The position numbers and the translations under genes were made by a program. 64,000 bases of DNA, from NCBI GenBank assembly GCA_016217675.1, contig JACRHC010000080.1:54441-118440 (forward strand), in the 5' to 3' direction. The notes below the pieces were generated by a model. That model searched no databases. It was not told where the DNA came from and saw nothing but the letters and a program-made list of their open reading frames with translations. Shown in pieces: positions 1-10,545 of the stretch. This DNA comes from Nitrospirota bacterium (GTDB lineage: Bacteria > Nitrospirota > Thermodesulfovibrionia > Thermodesulfovibrionales > UBA6898). How positions within the stretch are numbered: the stretch's first letter is position 1; each line of letters starts with the position of its first letter.

Positions 1-524
1 CCAAACACTTCCTTTTCCCTCTGGGCAAAGGTAACGTGCTCATTGTAGACCATCTCGGTCAGGAGGGCGAACCGCTCTGGTTGACTGTTGTTCATCACCA
101 CCTTGCCAACATCGTGCAAAAGTCCTGCCACGGTGGCCTCTTCAGCGCTCAAACCGCCAACTTCCCGCGCCAGGATGCTCGCTGCAACAGAAACGCCGAT
201 GCTGTGTTCCCAGAGTTTCTGCTCAAGAAGGCCAAATTTCTTGTAAACGTCCTTTGTTGCTGCTGCAAGGACAAGGTTTTTGATCGTCTGAAAACCGGTC
301 ATGACTATTGCATCAGAGACAGTGTCAATATTTCGACGCGATCCGTAGAAAACAGAGTTTGCAACGCGCAGTACCCTGGCAGAAAGCGACTGGTCAGCCA
401 TAATTGCCTCCTGAAGCGCATCAATCTCTGTATTGGGGTCATTGACCAGACGGAGCACCTTCATTGCCACCATAGGCACCGCAGGTATTTCACAACTTTT
501 CAGTATCAGTTCGGCGTTCTGCAT
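1..524 (-). CDS. HDOD domain protein (3' end beyond window)
   Basis: This is the N-terminal 174 codons of an HDOD protein that runs off the left edge. The reverse strand reads MQNAELILKSCEIPAVP and continues into a helical region with DQSLSARVLRVANS and AGLLHDVGKVV, the hallmarks of the HDOD fold (an HD-related domain usually lacking full catalytic residues). Here an LHDVGK motif is kept. The ATG at 524 follows AAGGGA. It lies directly downstream of a second HDOD gene and is the last visible gene of the che/fla block, so a role in signalling or motility control is inferred from context. The specific function is unknown. Confidence 0.85.
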   Translation of the reverse strand, partial: MQNAELILKSCEIPAVPMVAMKVLRLVNDPNTEIDALQEAIMADQSLSARVLRVANSVFYGSRRNIDTVSDAIVMTGFQTIKNLVLAAATKDVYKKFGLLEQKLWEHSIGVSVAASILAREVGGLSAEEATVAGLLHDVGKVVMNNSQPERFALLTEMVYNEHVTFAQREKEVF

Positions 525-547
525 AATTCAGTCCCTTCATTAAGGTA

Positions 548-570
548 AATGCTTAATAACGTTAAGCATT
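548..570. repeat. Intergenic inverted repeat between the two HDOD genes
   Basis: Nine-base arms AATGCTTAA and TTAAGCATT flank a five-base loop. There is no T-run on either side, so this is not a clear intrinsic terminator. It could be an operator or an mRNA processing hairpin. Confidence 0.4.
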
Positions 571-579
571 ATTGTCTCA

Positions 580-1410
580 TTATAGCAGTTCCAGAAAACT
601 CTGTATCTCCAATACTTCCTGCCCGAGCTTCTCACCGATCTCTTCAAGGTCTTCATTCGTCAGCCCGAGCTCCAGGAGGATCGCATCATGATCGCCTGTC
701 CAGATCCCGTCATCTTCAATCTTGGGGCTGTATCTTCTGGACAATGCTTCAGCAAGGGAAACAACAGCGACGATATCGGTAAAATCCTTTGCCTGGGAAG
801 GGGCATGGTGATATTGTATCGCCAGCACCTGTTCCATCGGCAGTTTCGTTTTTTTCGCAAACCAGCTCCCTGCCTCAGCATGATCACAGCCAAAGATGTT
901 GGTCTCCTTTTCGAGCAGGTCGTCAGTACCCAAAATTAATCTGTACTGGTCGCGATAAAGCTTATAAAAGATGAGTCTGCCGACATCGTGCAGCAGGCCT
1001 GCCAGAAAGGCTACCTGCGAATTGACAATAGTTGCCCCCTCCGCAATATATGCAGCTATGAAGGCAACTTCAAAGCTGTGAGCCCAGAAATTCCGGAGAT
1101 TTCTGTCTCCCTTCCGGGAAAACATCGACACTACGCTGATATTTACCGCAATATTCCGGATGCGGTCATATCCCAGCAGGATGATCGCCTGCTCAATTTC
1201 GCCGATCTTGCCCGAATGGCCAAAGATCGGCGAGTTGGCCATCTTCAGGACTCGGGCAGCAATTGCCGGATCACGGTTAATGATGTTATAAAGGTCTTCC
1301 GGAGAGGCGTCAGGATCGTTCGTTGCCCTGATTATCTGCGTAAGCACAACAGGAATAGTCGAAAGGCTGTCGAGCTTTTCAATAGCCCTGCGGATCTCTG
1401 AAGCTTCCAT
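580..1410 (-). CDS. HDOD domain protein
   Basis: A 276-residue HDOD protein. Residues about 10-210 carry the domain: DPAIAARVLKMANSPIFG near the start, then AFLAGLLHDVGRLIFYKL and a downstream HAEAGSWFAKK segment. The family usually acts as a signalling output or regulator, often linked to c-di-GMP or chemotaxis, but no enzyme activity can be assigned. I start at the ATG at 1410 (MEASEIRR) because AGGAGG sits six bases upstream; a start nine codons earlier has no such site. It lies downstream of cheW and is paired with another HDOD gene, so the two may be paralogues from a local duplication. Confidence 0.88.
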   Translation of the reverse strand: MEASEIRRAIEKLDSLSTIPVVLTQIIRATNDPDASPEDLYNIINRDPAIAARVLKMANSPIFGHSGKIGEIEQAIILLGYDRIRNIAVNISVVSMFSRKGDRNLRNFWAHSFEVAFIAAYIAEGATIVNSQVAFLAGLLHDVGRLIFYKLYRDQYRLILGTDDLLEKETNIFGCDHAEAGSWFAKKTKLPMEQVLAIQYHHAPSQAKDFTDIVAVVSLAEALSRRYSPKIEDDGIWTGDHDAILLELGLTNEDLEEIGEKLGQEVLEIQSFLELL

Positions 1411-1556
1411 CTCCAACCTCCTGTCAGTTATCTGCATTAAATACAGGCATTCAGCTTTTAACTATCAGAAAACTCCCCATACTCAAACCTGCAGTCATGC
1501 CAAAGCTGACTGCTGAGCGCTGATGCCTGAATGCAATACGCTGTCTGCGCTCACCC

Positions 1557-2030
1557 TTATTTTATCGCTGTCGACGCTGCTGCCACAAGCTCCCTGCTCT
1601 CATTTTTGCCGAGAAGCTTGTCGATATCGAGCAGAATGATCAGCCTGTTCTCAAGTTTTGCAATACCGTTGATGAACTCGGTGCTGACATTGGTGGCCAT
1701 CGGCGGTGGCGGCTCCACCGTAGCTGATGAAATCCTCAGCACCTCTGACACGCCGTCCACAACAAGACCGGTCGTAATGCCCTGAATGTCAAGGATCATG
1801 ATCCTTGACTGATCGTCATTCTCCTTCGCAGCAAGCCCGAACTTCTTTCTCAGATTCACCACCGGAATAACTTTTCCCCTGAGATTGATCACACCCTCAA
1901 GATACGAAGCAGAATTCGGCACAGAAGTGATCTCCACCATCCTGTTGATCTCCTGTACCTTCAGGATTTCGGTCGCATATTCTTCATTGCCGAGCTTAAA
2001 CGTCACGAGTTGTAAAATCTGTCCGTCCAT
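1557..2030 (-). CDS. cheW: Chemotaxis scaffold protein CheW
   Basis: A 157-residue single-domain CheW that bridges chemoreceptors and the kinase CheA in the cytoplasmic array. The beta-barrel family pattern is visible: LQLVTFKLGNEEYATEILKV at the start, then YLEGVINLRGKVIPVVNLRKKFG, then LVVDGVSEVLRI and the C-terminal LENRLIILLDIDKLL. AGGAGG precedes the ATG. It lies 18 bases downstream of a chemoreceptor gene. The CheW-like half of the CheW-CheZ fusion in the same block is a second, separate coupling protein. Confidence 0.95.
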   Translation of the reverse strand: MDGQILQLVTFKLGNEEYATEILKVQEINRMVEITSVPNSASYLEGVINLRGKVIPVVNLRKKFGLAAKENDDQSRIMILDIQGITTGLVVDGVSEVLRISSATVEPPPPMATNVSTEFINGIAKLENRLIILLDIDKLLGKNESRELVAAASTAIK

Positions 2031-2048
2031 ATTAGCCTCCTGATTTCT

Positions 2049-4013
2049 TTAGAAAATATCTTCTGACTTCAAACTCTCCTGCTTAATCACTTCGAGCAGG
2101 TCCACTACCTGTTTTGAAAGTTGATCAATCTCCCGGTGCAGCCGCTCCGCCTTCGCATGATCTCCTGCATAGTGAGCCTGCACGGCCTCTTTTGCCAATA
2201 CGTGGAAGCGCTCGTGGGGCGGAACGATCTGAGCATAGCTCGGCACACTGCCGCAGATATCGGCGCCGTCATGCTCATACCACTTTCCGAAACGACAGGA
2301 ATGATGATCCGGCAGCGTTCCTGCTTCCATCTGCACCTGACCGTTGAGACAGGAATTGATCTTGCCCACAAAATTCTTGTGGTCGGTCTTGGCAAGTTCG
2401 AGCATGATCGCAGCGCTGCCCTTGGTCTTGACCGTCCTCGTGGTTTCCCTCAACTCGTCAGTTACCGCCACAAGGGTCTTAACCTCATTCGTCATCTCAT
2501 CAGCCATGTTTTCCATATCCTTGGTAACACCCGCAGCCTTCTCAAGATTCTTCACAACGTCTTCAGATGTTGCAGACTGCTGATCGACCGCAGTCGCTAT
2601 TCTGGTGATCTGGTCCTTCACTTCCTGCACCGCAAATACGATCGAATCGAGTGAGGTCTCAAGCTCCTTGATATACTCCGTCGATTTCGTGACCTTGTCC
2701 GACGCATCGGCCATGGATGAGGATGTCTGTTCTGACTCTGTCTGCACGGTCCCGATCTTCTTTGATATCTCATTCGTGGCCTTGATCGTCCGCTCGGCAA
2801 GCTTCCTCACCTCGTCAGCCACCACAGCAAAGCCGCGGCCCTGCTCCCCTGCCCGGGCAGCTTCAATAGCTGCATTCAGCGCAAGCAGGTTCGTCTGGTC
2901 AGCAATGTCCTTGATCACCGTTACGATCCCGCCGATCTCCATAACACTGCTGTTGAGCTTCTCGATCATGCCGGCAAGCTCAACAGTGGCAACATAAACG
3001 CCGTTTACCGTGTTGACCGCGCCGTCAGCCACCTTCTTGCCGTTCTCTGCCATGCGAAGAGCTTCATTCGATGTCTCGGACGCTGACGATGCATTCTTCG
3101 CTATATCATTTATGGTCTGGCTCATCTCTTCTGCTGACGCTGCGATATGAGAGATCTGCCCTGTCTGGGTCCTGGCGCCGAGAGCAGCCCGGTCAGACAT
3201 GTTCCGGAGAACATCGATTTCGGGCAGCACCCTGCTGGTAGAGAGCATGATCGAGTTGATCATTTTGCCGAAGTAATCGAGAATGCCTTTGACATTGCCC
3301 GATATACTGCCAATCTCGTCCTTGCGATCGATTGAAAGTTTGATATCCATATGCCCCTTGGAGATCTGTTTCATGGCATTGACAAGTGCAAAAAGAGGTC
3401 TATGGGTTACGTTAAAGATAATGATCACAAGCACGGTTACCGCAATAATGCCGATGATGCCGAGCACTATAAAGAAATACTGCAGCGCCCTGATCCTGCC
3501 GAAGGAATCCGAAAGCGGGATCTTGATGCTCACCGCCCCCAGGACCGTTCCCTCAGATACCTTATGGCATTCAAGACAGTTTTTGCCCATAAAATTCGCC
3601 TTTGCAACGTAAGGGAAAACTCCCCTTATAAACTGGCCTTCAAGGGCTATATGCTCCCTGCCCGTATTGATAACCTCCTTCTCAATGGTATCAGAGGCAT
3701 AGCCGCCTGCATCAGCCTTTCCAAAATCCCGGTCAAGCGACTCTGCCCGGCTCACCTTCAGATCCACGATCTGTTTCATCTGTTCAAGAAACGCCTTTTC
3801 AGATTTTTTGTAGTCACCCTCGATCATCATTGTGGTGAGTGCATTCAGCACGGTGTCACGGTAACCCTTCAGCGCGGAATTTTTCACCTCATCGATCACA
3901 ATCTTTTCTGTTCTGCTGCCGGTCACAAAGATCGTGGCAACAATGCCAACGGCAATGAGCAGAATAATCGGCATTGCTGTCTTCCACTTGATTGATACAT
4001 GCTTCAAATCCAT
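2049..4013 (-). CDS. Methyl-accepting chemotaxis protein with CxxCH haem motif and CZB domain
   Basis: A 654-residue chemoreceptor. Transmembrane segments lie at about 14-31 and 178-200, enclosing a periplasmic sensor with CLECH at 146-150, a c-type haem attachment motif. A HAMP domain follows, then the signalling hairpin with the conserved [20 protein letters not shown] tip. The C-terminus carries a CZB zinc-binding domain: a [10 protein letters not shown] helix, the [11 protein letters not shown] motif and a later PHERFH. Haem in the sensor suggests redox or gas sensing, and CZB suggests zinc or oxidant input; both are inferences from known families. The ATG follows AGAAGGAGAAG. One MCP lies upstream and cheW downstream. 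Confidence 0.93.
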   Translation of the reverse strand: MDLKHVSIKWKTAMPIILLIAVGIVATIFVTGSRTEKIVIDEVKNSALKGYRDTVLNALTTMMIEGDYKKSEKAFLEQMKQIVDLKVSRAESLDRDFGKADAGGYASDTIEKEVINTGREHIALEGQFIRGVFPYVAKANFMGKNCLECHKVSEGTVLGAVSIKIPLSDSFGRIRALQYFFIVLGIIGIIAVTVLVIIIFNVTHRPLFALVNAMKQISKGHMDIKLSIDRKDEIGSISGNVKGILDYFGKMINSIMLSTSRVLPEIDVLRNMSDRAALGARTQTGQISHIAASAEEMSQTINDIAKNASSASETSNEALRMAENGKKVADGAVNTVNGVYVATVELAGMIEKLNSSVMEIGGIVTVIKDIADQTNLLALNAAIEAARAGEQGRGFAVVADEVRKLAERTIKATNEISKKIGTVQTESEQTSSSMADASDKVTKSTEYIKELETSLDSIVFAVQEVKDQITRIATAVDQQSATSEDVVKNLEKAAGVTKDMENMADEMTNEVKTLVAVTDELRETTRTVKTKGSAAIMLELAKTDHKNFVGKINSCLNGQVQMEAGTLPDHHSCRFGKWYEHDGADICGSVPSYAQIVPPHERFHVLAKEAVQAHYAGDHAKAERLHREIDQLSKQVVDLLEVIKQESLKSEDIF

Positions 4014-4158
4014 AATCGCCTCTTCTCCTTCTATCTCTTTACGTTATTTTTGTCATATCATGTCCCCTCCTTTGTAATTTTAGGTCAGTCATAGCAGCTC
4101 CTGACTATACCCCTCATGCGCCCCATGTCCATGGGAGGATTTCTGTATCCATCTGTAG

Positions 4159-5754
4159 TTATAATCTGAACCAGCCGACCAGGCCCTTCAGCTCTGTTGC
4201 GATCCTCGCCAGGTCATGCGAAGCAGACTGGATCTGTGATGATGCAGCCTCGGTGTTTCTGGTCACGTTTGCGATGGACTCCATGTTTGCCGAAACCTCT
4301 TCAGATGCTGCTGACTGCTGCTCCGCTGCTGCAGCGATGCGCTGGATCATGTCAGTGCCGCGGTTTGAGGCATCCACGATCTGGCCCATTGCAACACGAG
4401 CCTCTTCAGCCAGTTTCACGCCCTTATCGACCTCGCCGATGCCTGAGTTCATGCTTTCAACCGAACGCTCGGTCTCGCTCTGGATCTTCTTGATCATCTC
4501 ACCGATCTCGCGCGTAGCCTTGCCGGTCCGCTCTGCGAGCTTTCTCACCTCATCCGCAACAACGGCAAAACCGCGTCCCTGCTCACCTGCACGGGCTGCC
4601 TCAATAGCAGCATTCAAGGCCAAAAGGTTTGTCTGGTCTGCAATGTCATTGATTGTCCTGACAATATTACCGATCTCCTGGCTCGACTTGCCAAGTTCTG
4701 TTATTGTGGCAGCAGCCTCCCTTACAGTGCTTGCAATCTGGTGCATGCCGTCAACCGTATTTTCAACCTTCTGCCTTCCCTCATTTGCGATCTGGCTCGC
4801 CTCTTTGGATGAATTAGATGCCGCAGAGGCATTCTGTGCAACATCCATAACCGTCTGGGCAACCTCGGTGATAGCAGTTGCAGCCTGCTCAGTCTGGCGT
4901 GACTGCTCCTTAGCGCCCTCGTTCAGCGAGTTCGTTGTTGCTGAAAGTTCTTCAGAGCTGGTCGCCAGGGTTGAGGTATTTCCTGTGATCTGTGTCGCGA
5001 TCTTCCTGAGATTGGCCATCATCTCATTAAAGCCTCTTGCCATATCGCCGATCTCGTCGTTGCTGGTCACCGGCACTTCACTTGAGAGGTCTCCGCCTGA
5101 TACCTTCTGCACCACCGCAGCAACGTTATGCACAGATCTGAGAACACCGTTTATGATCATGAAGCTCAGGAACGCAGAAAGGGCAACGACGACCAGCGCA
5201 ATTATGATCATGATCATCGTGCTCCTGCCTGCAGATGCCTTCACTCTGGCGGTCGCTATCCCGCTGTTCTTCATCGCCATGTCATCCATCTGTTTAAGGG
5301 CTTCAGCCAATGGCTTATCTTTCCCTTTTACGACCTTGTCGAGCGCCGTGGCTTCCTTTGTCTCTTTTGCAGCTTCCGCAAGCAGGTCAATTGTCCTGCC
5401 ATAATCGTCAAGCACTTCCTCGGCCTTCTTCACTGCAGCTGTTTCTTCAGCCCCGTCCGATAATTTTCCGTATTCCCTGACTTTCTTTCTGATCTCTTCA
5501 ATAGCCTTTTTGAACTCAGCAGCATATTTGTCATCCCGTCGGAGTATGAAGTTCTTGAAGTAGTGGATGGCATTACCGAGCTGGATCTGTGCGTCCATGC
5601 TGTATTCCAGCTGTTTGAAATCACCCTTAATCACCTCATCATATGCATTGCCAACATTCCGCGCCACAAAGAACGCTGCGACCGAGATGCCCAATATCAC
5701 CGCCATCATCAGTCCTGCCACCCCATACATCTTTTTTGCCAAGGTCATTTTCAT
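4159..5754 (-). CDS. Methyl-accepting chemotaxis protein (helical-bundle sensor)
   Basis: A 531-residue receptor. An N-terminal transmembrane helix (about 6-28) is followed by a Lys/Glu-rich helical periplasmic region of roughly 155 residues that resembles four-helix-bundle sensors. A second membrane helix, HAMP and the methyl-accepting hairpin follow, with [20 protein letters not shown]. The protein ends in WFRL. I start at ATG 5754 (MKMTLAKK), seven bases after AAGGAGGG, rather than eight codons upstream. There is no haem or zinc motif. The ligand is unknown. It belongs to a tandem group of five receptors. Confidence 0.93.
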   Translation of the reverse strand: MKMTLAKKMYGVAGLMMAVILGISVAAFFVARNVGNAYDEVIKGDFKQLEYSMDAQIQLGNAIHYFKNFILRRDDKYAAEFKKAIEEIRKKVREYGKLSDGAEETAAVKKAEEVLDDYGRTIDLLAEAAKETKEATALDKVVKGKDKPLAEALKQMDDMAMKNSGIATARVKASAGRSTMIMIIIALVVVALSAFLSFMIINGVLRSVHNVAAVVQKVSGGDLSSEVPVTSNDEIGDMARGFNEMMANLRKIATQITGNTSTLATSSEELSATTNSLNEGAKEQSRQTEQAATAITEVAQTVMDVAQNASAASNSSKEASQIANEGRQKVENTVDGMHQIASTVREAAATITELGKSSQEIGNIVRTINDIADQTNLLALNAAIEAARAGEQGRGFAVVADEVRKLAERTGKATREIGEMIKKIQSETERSVESMNSGIGEVDKGVKLAEEARVAMGQIVDASNRGTDMIQRIAAAAEQQSAASEEVSANMESIANVTRNTEAASSQIQSASHDLARIATELKGLVGWFRL

Positions 5755-5820
5755 ATTCAAACCCTCCTTTGTGCTCATATTTATAACAGACTCTAATTCA
5801 CTAATGCCTGAGCATTCGTC

Positions 5821-7458
5821 TCATAATCTAAATCCTGCCGTTGCGCTGCGTAAGCCCTCTGCCACCTTCATCAGGCCGTCTATCTCCCGCATGATCTCGC
5901 CCGCCATTGTTTCCATCTCCCTGGCAATATGGGCGGTCTGCTCTATGTTATTAACGACCTCGGAAGATGCAGATGACTGCTCCTCAACAGCCACGGCTAT
6001 CCTCGTAATCTGATCTTTCACCTGCTTATTGGTATCAACAATAGCAACAAGCGCATTCGCTATGCCGCCCTTGATGAATTCCGCCGCCTTATTCACCTCA
6101 CCCGATGCCTCTTCCATCGCAACCGTCGTCTCTGCAGAGACTGCCCATATGGCACGTATCTTCCCGGTAATGTGTTCCGTTTCCCTGATCGTACGCTCGG
6201 CCAGCTTTCTGACCTCATCGGCCACAACTGCAAAACCACGGCCCTGTTCGCCGGCCCGGGCTGCCTCAATCGCGGCATTCAGGGCAAGCAGGTTCGTCTG
6301 GTCTGCGATATCCTTAATGACCGTGATGATATCCTTGATCTCGGTTATCTTGCCATTCAGCCCGTTGATCATGCTGCCAAGCTGGCCTGTAGAAGCGGAT
6401 ACCTTAGTGACCGTCTCTACCGCATTCTGAGCGATCTCCTGGCCGGCAATAGTAACATCCATCGCCTCTTCTGATTTGTCTGCAGCAGATGCCGAGTTCC
6501 TTGATATATCAGTAATCGTCTGGCTCATCTCCTCTGCCGCGGTTGCGATCTGCTCTGCCTGACGCGACTGGTTCTGTGCTCCCACCGTAGACCTTTCCGA
6601 GCGCTCACGCAAGACTGCCACAGCCTTCACCACACCGTCTGCAGACTTCGTGATGCGGTCGATCGTTGATCTGAGGGTCGTTACCATCCTGTTCATATTC
6701 ATCGAAAGATGGCTGATCTCGTCTTTTCCGCTATTGTCGAGCATAACGGTCAGATCTCCGTTGGCGATAACCTCGACCTTCTCTGCAAGATGATCGAGCG
6801 GGGCGGTGATCGAGGTATTAATGAACCAGATGATCAGGAGCGTCAGCAGCAGCACCACACCGGCAATGGAGATAAACTTAAACGCAGTGCTCTTGAAGAC
6901 CTTGTCAACGTCATCGATATAAATACCTGTCCCCACAATCCAGCCCCAGGGCTCAAAACCCTTCACATAAGAAAGCTTCGGCACGAGATCTTTGGAGTCC
7001 GGATTCCTGTTCCAGGAATAGTCCACAAAGCCTGCCTTATTCTTTTTCACCGTCTCAACAAACTCGACAACGATCTTTTTCCCTGTAGGGTCCTTTACTT
7101 CAGCCCAGCTCTTTCCGACCATATCCTTTTTCGGATGCACCAGCATGATATGGTTGAGATCATTGATCCAGAAATATTCCTTCTCATCATAGCGGAGGCT
7201 GCCGACCGCGCTCATGGCTGTGAGCTTTGCCTCTTCCTCCGGCAGCTTCCCCTCTTTGGAAAGTTTATAGTAATGCTCGACAACCGAATATGCCGCGTCA
7301 ACAAGATGCTGCGTTTTTATTCTCTTGTCTTCCATCAGCTGGCCCCGCAGAAAAACGAGCGACTGCGATACCAGGGAAAAGAGACCACACAAAACAATAA
7401 ATGCAATAAACAACAACCGGAACTTGATCTTATACTTCCCGAACAATGCCTTCACCAT
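5821..7458 (-). CDS. Methyl-accepting chemotaxis protein with single Cache sensor
   Basis: A 545-residue receptor. After a transmembrane helix at about 14-34, the periplasmic part has sCache_2 features: [31 protein letters not shown] and a terminal [18 protein letters not shown]. The domain usually binds small organic acids or amino acids; the ligand here is not predictable. HAMP and the MCP hairpin ([20 protein letters not shown]) follow. The gene sits only 6 bases downstream of cheB, suggesting co-translation. Confidence 0.93.
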   Translation of the reverse strand: MVKALFGKYKIKFRLLFIAFIVLCGLFSLVSQSLVFLRGQLMEDKRIKTQHLVDAAYSVVEHYYKLSKEGKLPEEEAKLTAMSAVGSLRYDEKEYFWINDLNHIMLVHPKKDMVGKSWAEVKDPTGKKIVVEFVETVKKNKAGFVDYSWNRNPDSKDLVPKLSYVKGFEPWGWIVGTGIYIDDVDKVFKSTAFKFISIAGVVLLLTLLIIWFINTSITAPLDHLAEKVEVIANGDLTVMLDNSGKDEISHLSMNMNRMVTTLRSTIDRITKSADGVVKAVAVLRERSERSTVGAQNQSRQAEQIATAAEEMSQTITDISRNSASAADKSEEAMDVTIAGQEIAQNAVETVTKVSASTGQLGSMINGLNGKITEIKDIITVIKDIADQTNLLALNAAIEAARAGEQGRGFAVVADEVRKLAERTIRETEHITGKIRAIWAVSAETTVAMEEASGEVNKAAEFIKGGIANALVAIVDTNKQVKDQITRIAVAVEEQSSASSEVVNNIEQTAHIAREMETMAGEIMREIDGLMKVAEGLRSATAGFRL

Positions 7459-7464
7459 ATCCTC

Positions 7465-8508
7465 CTAAGCCGAATTCACCATCTCACCCGCGATCTCCTC
7501 GACCGCCAATATCTTGTCCGCTATCCCTGCATCAACCACCGCCTTCGGCATACCGTACACAACGCAGGTCTCTTCGTTCTGGGCAAAAATACGCGCACCG
7601 CCCTGTTTCATCACCTTCATGCCCTTCACGCCGTCAGCACCCATGCCGGTCAGAATGACGCCAAGCGCCCGGCCCGGAAAGCACTCCGAAACCGACAGCA
7701 TGAGCGCATCGACTGAAGGCCGGTAAATATAATCTTCGGTCGCATCAGATATGGCTACCACTGTTTCAAGGGACCGTCTTCGCTGCACCCTCATATGTCC
7801 GCCGCCTGGAGCGATCAGCACCAGACCGGCCTTCAGCACATCGCCGTCCTTTGCCTCTTTAACCGTGACCTGGCTCAGTTCATTCAGCCGCTGGGCAAAC
7901 GGGCCGGTGAACGCTGCAGGCATATGCTGAGCAATAATGATCGGCACAGGGAATTCTTTCGGCAGTTTCGGTATGATCTCCTGCAAGGCCTTGGGGCCTC
8001 CGGTTGAGGAGCCTATTGCCACAACACTGATCCTGCGCTCACCCGTTGTCCTGGCCTGGAGGGGCTGCGTCACCACAGCTGCACGGGTTGCTGCGATCCT
8101 GCGGCGCGGATGTGCCTTCTTGGCGATCTCCTTTACCTTGTTGATCAGGACTTCCTTGATCTTCACAATATCGATCGAGAGGTTCGACAGGTTCTTTGGT
8201 ATGAAGTCCACTGCACCGAAATCAAGGGCATCCAGCGTAACCTTTGCATCTTCGGTCGTCAGAGAGCTCACCATGATCACCGGCACCGGATGTCGTTCCA
8301 TGATCTGCCTGAGCGCTGCAATGCCATCAAGCCGCGGCATTTCAACGTCCATGGTCACCACATCCGGATTCAACTGTATGACCTTCTCAACGCCGTCCTG
8401 CCCGTCCCGCGCCAGCCCGACCACCTGGATCTCCGGGTCAGAGGAGAGCATGGACGAAAGCGCATTCCGCATAAAGGCCGAATCGTCAACGATCAGCACC
8501 CTAACCAT
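7465..8508 (-). CDS. cheB: Chemotaxis response regulator methylesterase CheB
   Basis: A 347-residue CheB, which removes methyl esters from (and can deamidate) chemoreceptors when phosphorylated by CheA. The receiver domain (1-120) has the acidic pair in VLIVDDSAF and the phosphoacceptor D54 in VTMDVEMPRLDG. The C-terminal methylesterase domain shows the catalytic serine region AIGSSTGGPKAL, the histidine region IIAQHMP and the aspartate region LTGMGADG. It pairs with cheR about 9.4 kb upstream in the same transcription unit. No cheD or cheC is visible here. It lies between receptor genes. Confidence 0.97.
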   Translation of the reverse strand: MVRVLIVDDSAFMRNALSSMLSSDPEIQVVGLARDGQDGVEKVIQLNPDVVTMDVEMPRLDGIAALRQIMERHPVPVIMVSSLTTEDAKVTLDALDFGAVDFIPKNLSNLSIDIVKIKEVLINKVKEIAKKAHPRRRIAATRAAVVTQPLQARTTGERRISVVAIGSSTGGPKALQEIIPKLPKEFPVPIIIAQHMPAAFTGPFAQRLNELSQVTVKEAKDGDVLKAGLVLIAPGGGHMRVQRRRSLETVVAISDATEDYIYRPSVDALMLSVSECFPGRALGVILTGMGADGVKGMKVMKQGGARIFAQNEETCVVYGMPKAVVDAGIADKILAVEEIAGEMVNSA

Positions 8509-8535
8509 TATTTTTCATCCTGACTCCTGAATTAT

Positions 8536-10512
8536 TCATCTGCATTCCGTTTTTATCCCGTCGAGCAGACCGCCGATCTGAGAGGAAAGTGCATCCACTT
8601 CGCGAAACAACTCTTCAGCTTTATTTCTGTTCCCCGCATTCATGGCCGAAACAACATCCTTTGCCAGAGTATGGATTCTGGCATGAGGTTCCTCAGCCGT
8701 CCGAAAGCTCTGGAGGGTTCCGCATTTTGACTTTCCTTCACCGTCGTACCACTTGCCAAATCTGCAGGTATGATGATCGGGAAGTTGAGCAGCATCCAGG
8801 GTGATGTCACCCTTCAGGCATGCTGCGATCTTTCCGACAAAAAGCTTATGGTCTGTTTTTGCAACATCAAGTATCATCAGCTCGCTTCCCTTAGTCCTGA
8901 AGCCCGCGGTCGAATTTCTGAGTTCATCAGCAATCTTTGTCAGGCTGCTTACTTCGTGCATGACTCCGTCGGCCATGCGTTCCATCTCCCTGGCAATGGC
9001 AGAAGTCCGTTCAATGTTGCCCGCAACCTCCTCAGACGCCGCAGACTGTTCGTCAACCGCCGTAGCTATTCTCGTAATTTCGTCCTGCACCTTCCTGACC
9101 GCGTCGACTATGATGTTGAGGGCCTGACCCGCCTTTGCAATAAATTCTTTTGATTCTCCGACATCGGCAGCCGTCCGGGACATGGTCTGCGCCGTCTTTT
9201 CAGACTCCTGCTGCACAGCACTGATTCTTCCGGTAATCTGGGCAGTTGCCTTAATCGTCCGTTCTGCAAGCTTTCTCACCTCGTCCGCCACGACCGCAAA
9301 CCCCCTGCCCTGCTCGCCTGCGCGGGCCGCCTCTATTGCAGCATTCAGCGCCAGGAGATTAGTCTGATCAGCTATATCCTTGATCACAATTGCGATATCG
9401 CCAATCTCGGAGACCTGGCCATTCAGGCGGCTCACCATCGACGAAAGCTCCTCTGTTGAGCTGAACAGGTGATCGACCTTACCAAGCACAATATCCGTAA
9501 TTTCCTTGCCGGAATCCGCCATAGACATGGCTTCAGAAGCGCTCTCCGAAGCAGTTGATGCATTACGGGCAATATCCGTGATTGTCTGGCTCATCTCCTC
9601 TGCAGCAGTGGCGATCTGGGCAGCCTGACCTGACTGTTTCTGCGCGCCATCAGCAGTTGTCTGAGCCTGGCGCCGGAGTGTTTCAAGCGCTAAAACAACA
9701 CTGTTGGCAGACGTCAGGATGTTGTTGATGGTCGAATTATATGATGCGACCATGGTACCAAGGTCTCTGGACAGAACGCCAACTTCATCATTCGAAGAAG
9801 CCTCTACCTCAACGCGCAGATCACCAGCAGCAATCTTATCGACCTGCAGACAGAGATTATCCAGCGGTCTGATGATAGAACGTCTGAGCATGATCATGAA
9901 TCCGATCAGAATAAGGCCTGCAATCACAATAAAGCCTTCAAACATGCCGGCCATGCGCACTGATCTTGTTGCCACTGCATTGAGGTTATCGACACCAGCC
10001 TTCTGTTCTCCGACCCCTGCTTCGACGATGAACTTCACATCATTGATTACCTTGTCGCAGATCTTGTCATAGGAATCCATGACCCGATCGCCCTGTTCAG
10101 GGCTTTTAAGATAGGCCTCGAACATCTGATTGCCGGTCTCCCACATTTTTGGGAACTCCTGCTGCAATTCCTTAAGGCGCTTTCCTGTGTCCGGCTGGTC
10201 CCTGGTCATCTCGATCAGACGCTCAAGCGCTTTCTGCGCCGCCTCATAGTTAGGCTTCGCCTCTTCAGCAATGACCTTCCGGTCCCGGGTAAGGGACGCA
10301 TCAGTAAAGAACTGCCAGACATTGGCAACATGGAGCTGAAGTATGTGCCCCTCGCCAACCTTCTCGGAGAGAGCGTAACCGCTGTTGACATCATGCTTCA
10401 TCTGTTTTAAACGCAAATAGATATAGCCGGAAAAAAATGTCGTGCATAATACAATAAGGACGACAAGTACTATTGAAATATAAAGTTTCCTGCTGACCGT
10501 GATATTCATCAT
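8536..10512 (-). CDS. Methyl-accepting chemotaxis protein with CZB domain
   Basis: A 658-residue receptor. Transmembrane helices at the N-terminus and near 190-210 enclose a helical periplasmic sensor, followed by HAMP, the MCP hairpin ([20 protein letters not shown]) and a C-terminal CZB domain with [22 protein letters not shown] and PHARIH. The CZB region is clearly paralogous to that of the receptor at 2049-4013, but this sensor lacks CxxCH. I prefer ATG 10512, ten bases after GAGG; a TTG two codons upstream is possible. Confidence 0.92.
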   Translation of the reverse strand: MMNITVSRKLYISIVLVVLIVLCTTFFSGYIYLRLKQMKHDVNSGYALSEKVGEGHILQLHVANVWQFFTDASLTRDRKVIAEEAKPNYEAAQKALERLIEMTRDQPDTGKRLKELQQEFPKMWETGNQMFEAYLKSPEQGDRVMDSYDKICDKVINDVKFIVEAGVGEQKAGVDNLNAVATRSVRMAGMFEGFIVIAGLILIGFMIMLRRSIIRPLDNLCLQVDKIAAGDLRVEVEASSNDEVGVLSRDLGTMVASYNSTINNILTSANSVVLALETLRRQAQTTADGAQKQSGQAAQIATAAEEMSQTITDIARNASTASESASEAMSMADSGKEITDIVLGKVDHLFSSTEELSSMVSRLNGQVSEIGDIAIVIKDIADQTNLLALNAAIEAARAGEQGRGFAVVADEVRKLAERTIKATAQITGRISAVQQESEKTAQTMSRTAADVGESKEFIAKAGQALNIIVDAVRKVQDEITRIATAVDEQSAASEEVAGNIERTSAIAREMERMADGVMHEVSSLTKIADELRNSTAGFRTKGSELMILDVAKTDHKLFVGKIAACLKGDITLDAAQLPDHHTCRFGKWYDGEGKSKCGTLQSFRTAEEPHARIHTLAKDVVSAMNAGNRNKAEELFREVDALSSQIGGLLDGIKTECR

Positions 10513-10545
10513 GCGCAAATTTCCTCTTTACCAGTATTATTCGAT

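Noticed and set aside
4124..4138. CCCATG/CATGGG palindrome downstream of a receptor gene as a terminator
   Set aside because: The stem is only six pairs and no T-run follows on the minus strand.
4253..5404. A 383-codon open frame on the plus strand opposite a chemoreceptor gene
   Set aside because: It is the antisense shadow of the conserved MCP sequence; similar long frames occur opposite the other receptors. No ribosome-binding site or family match.
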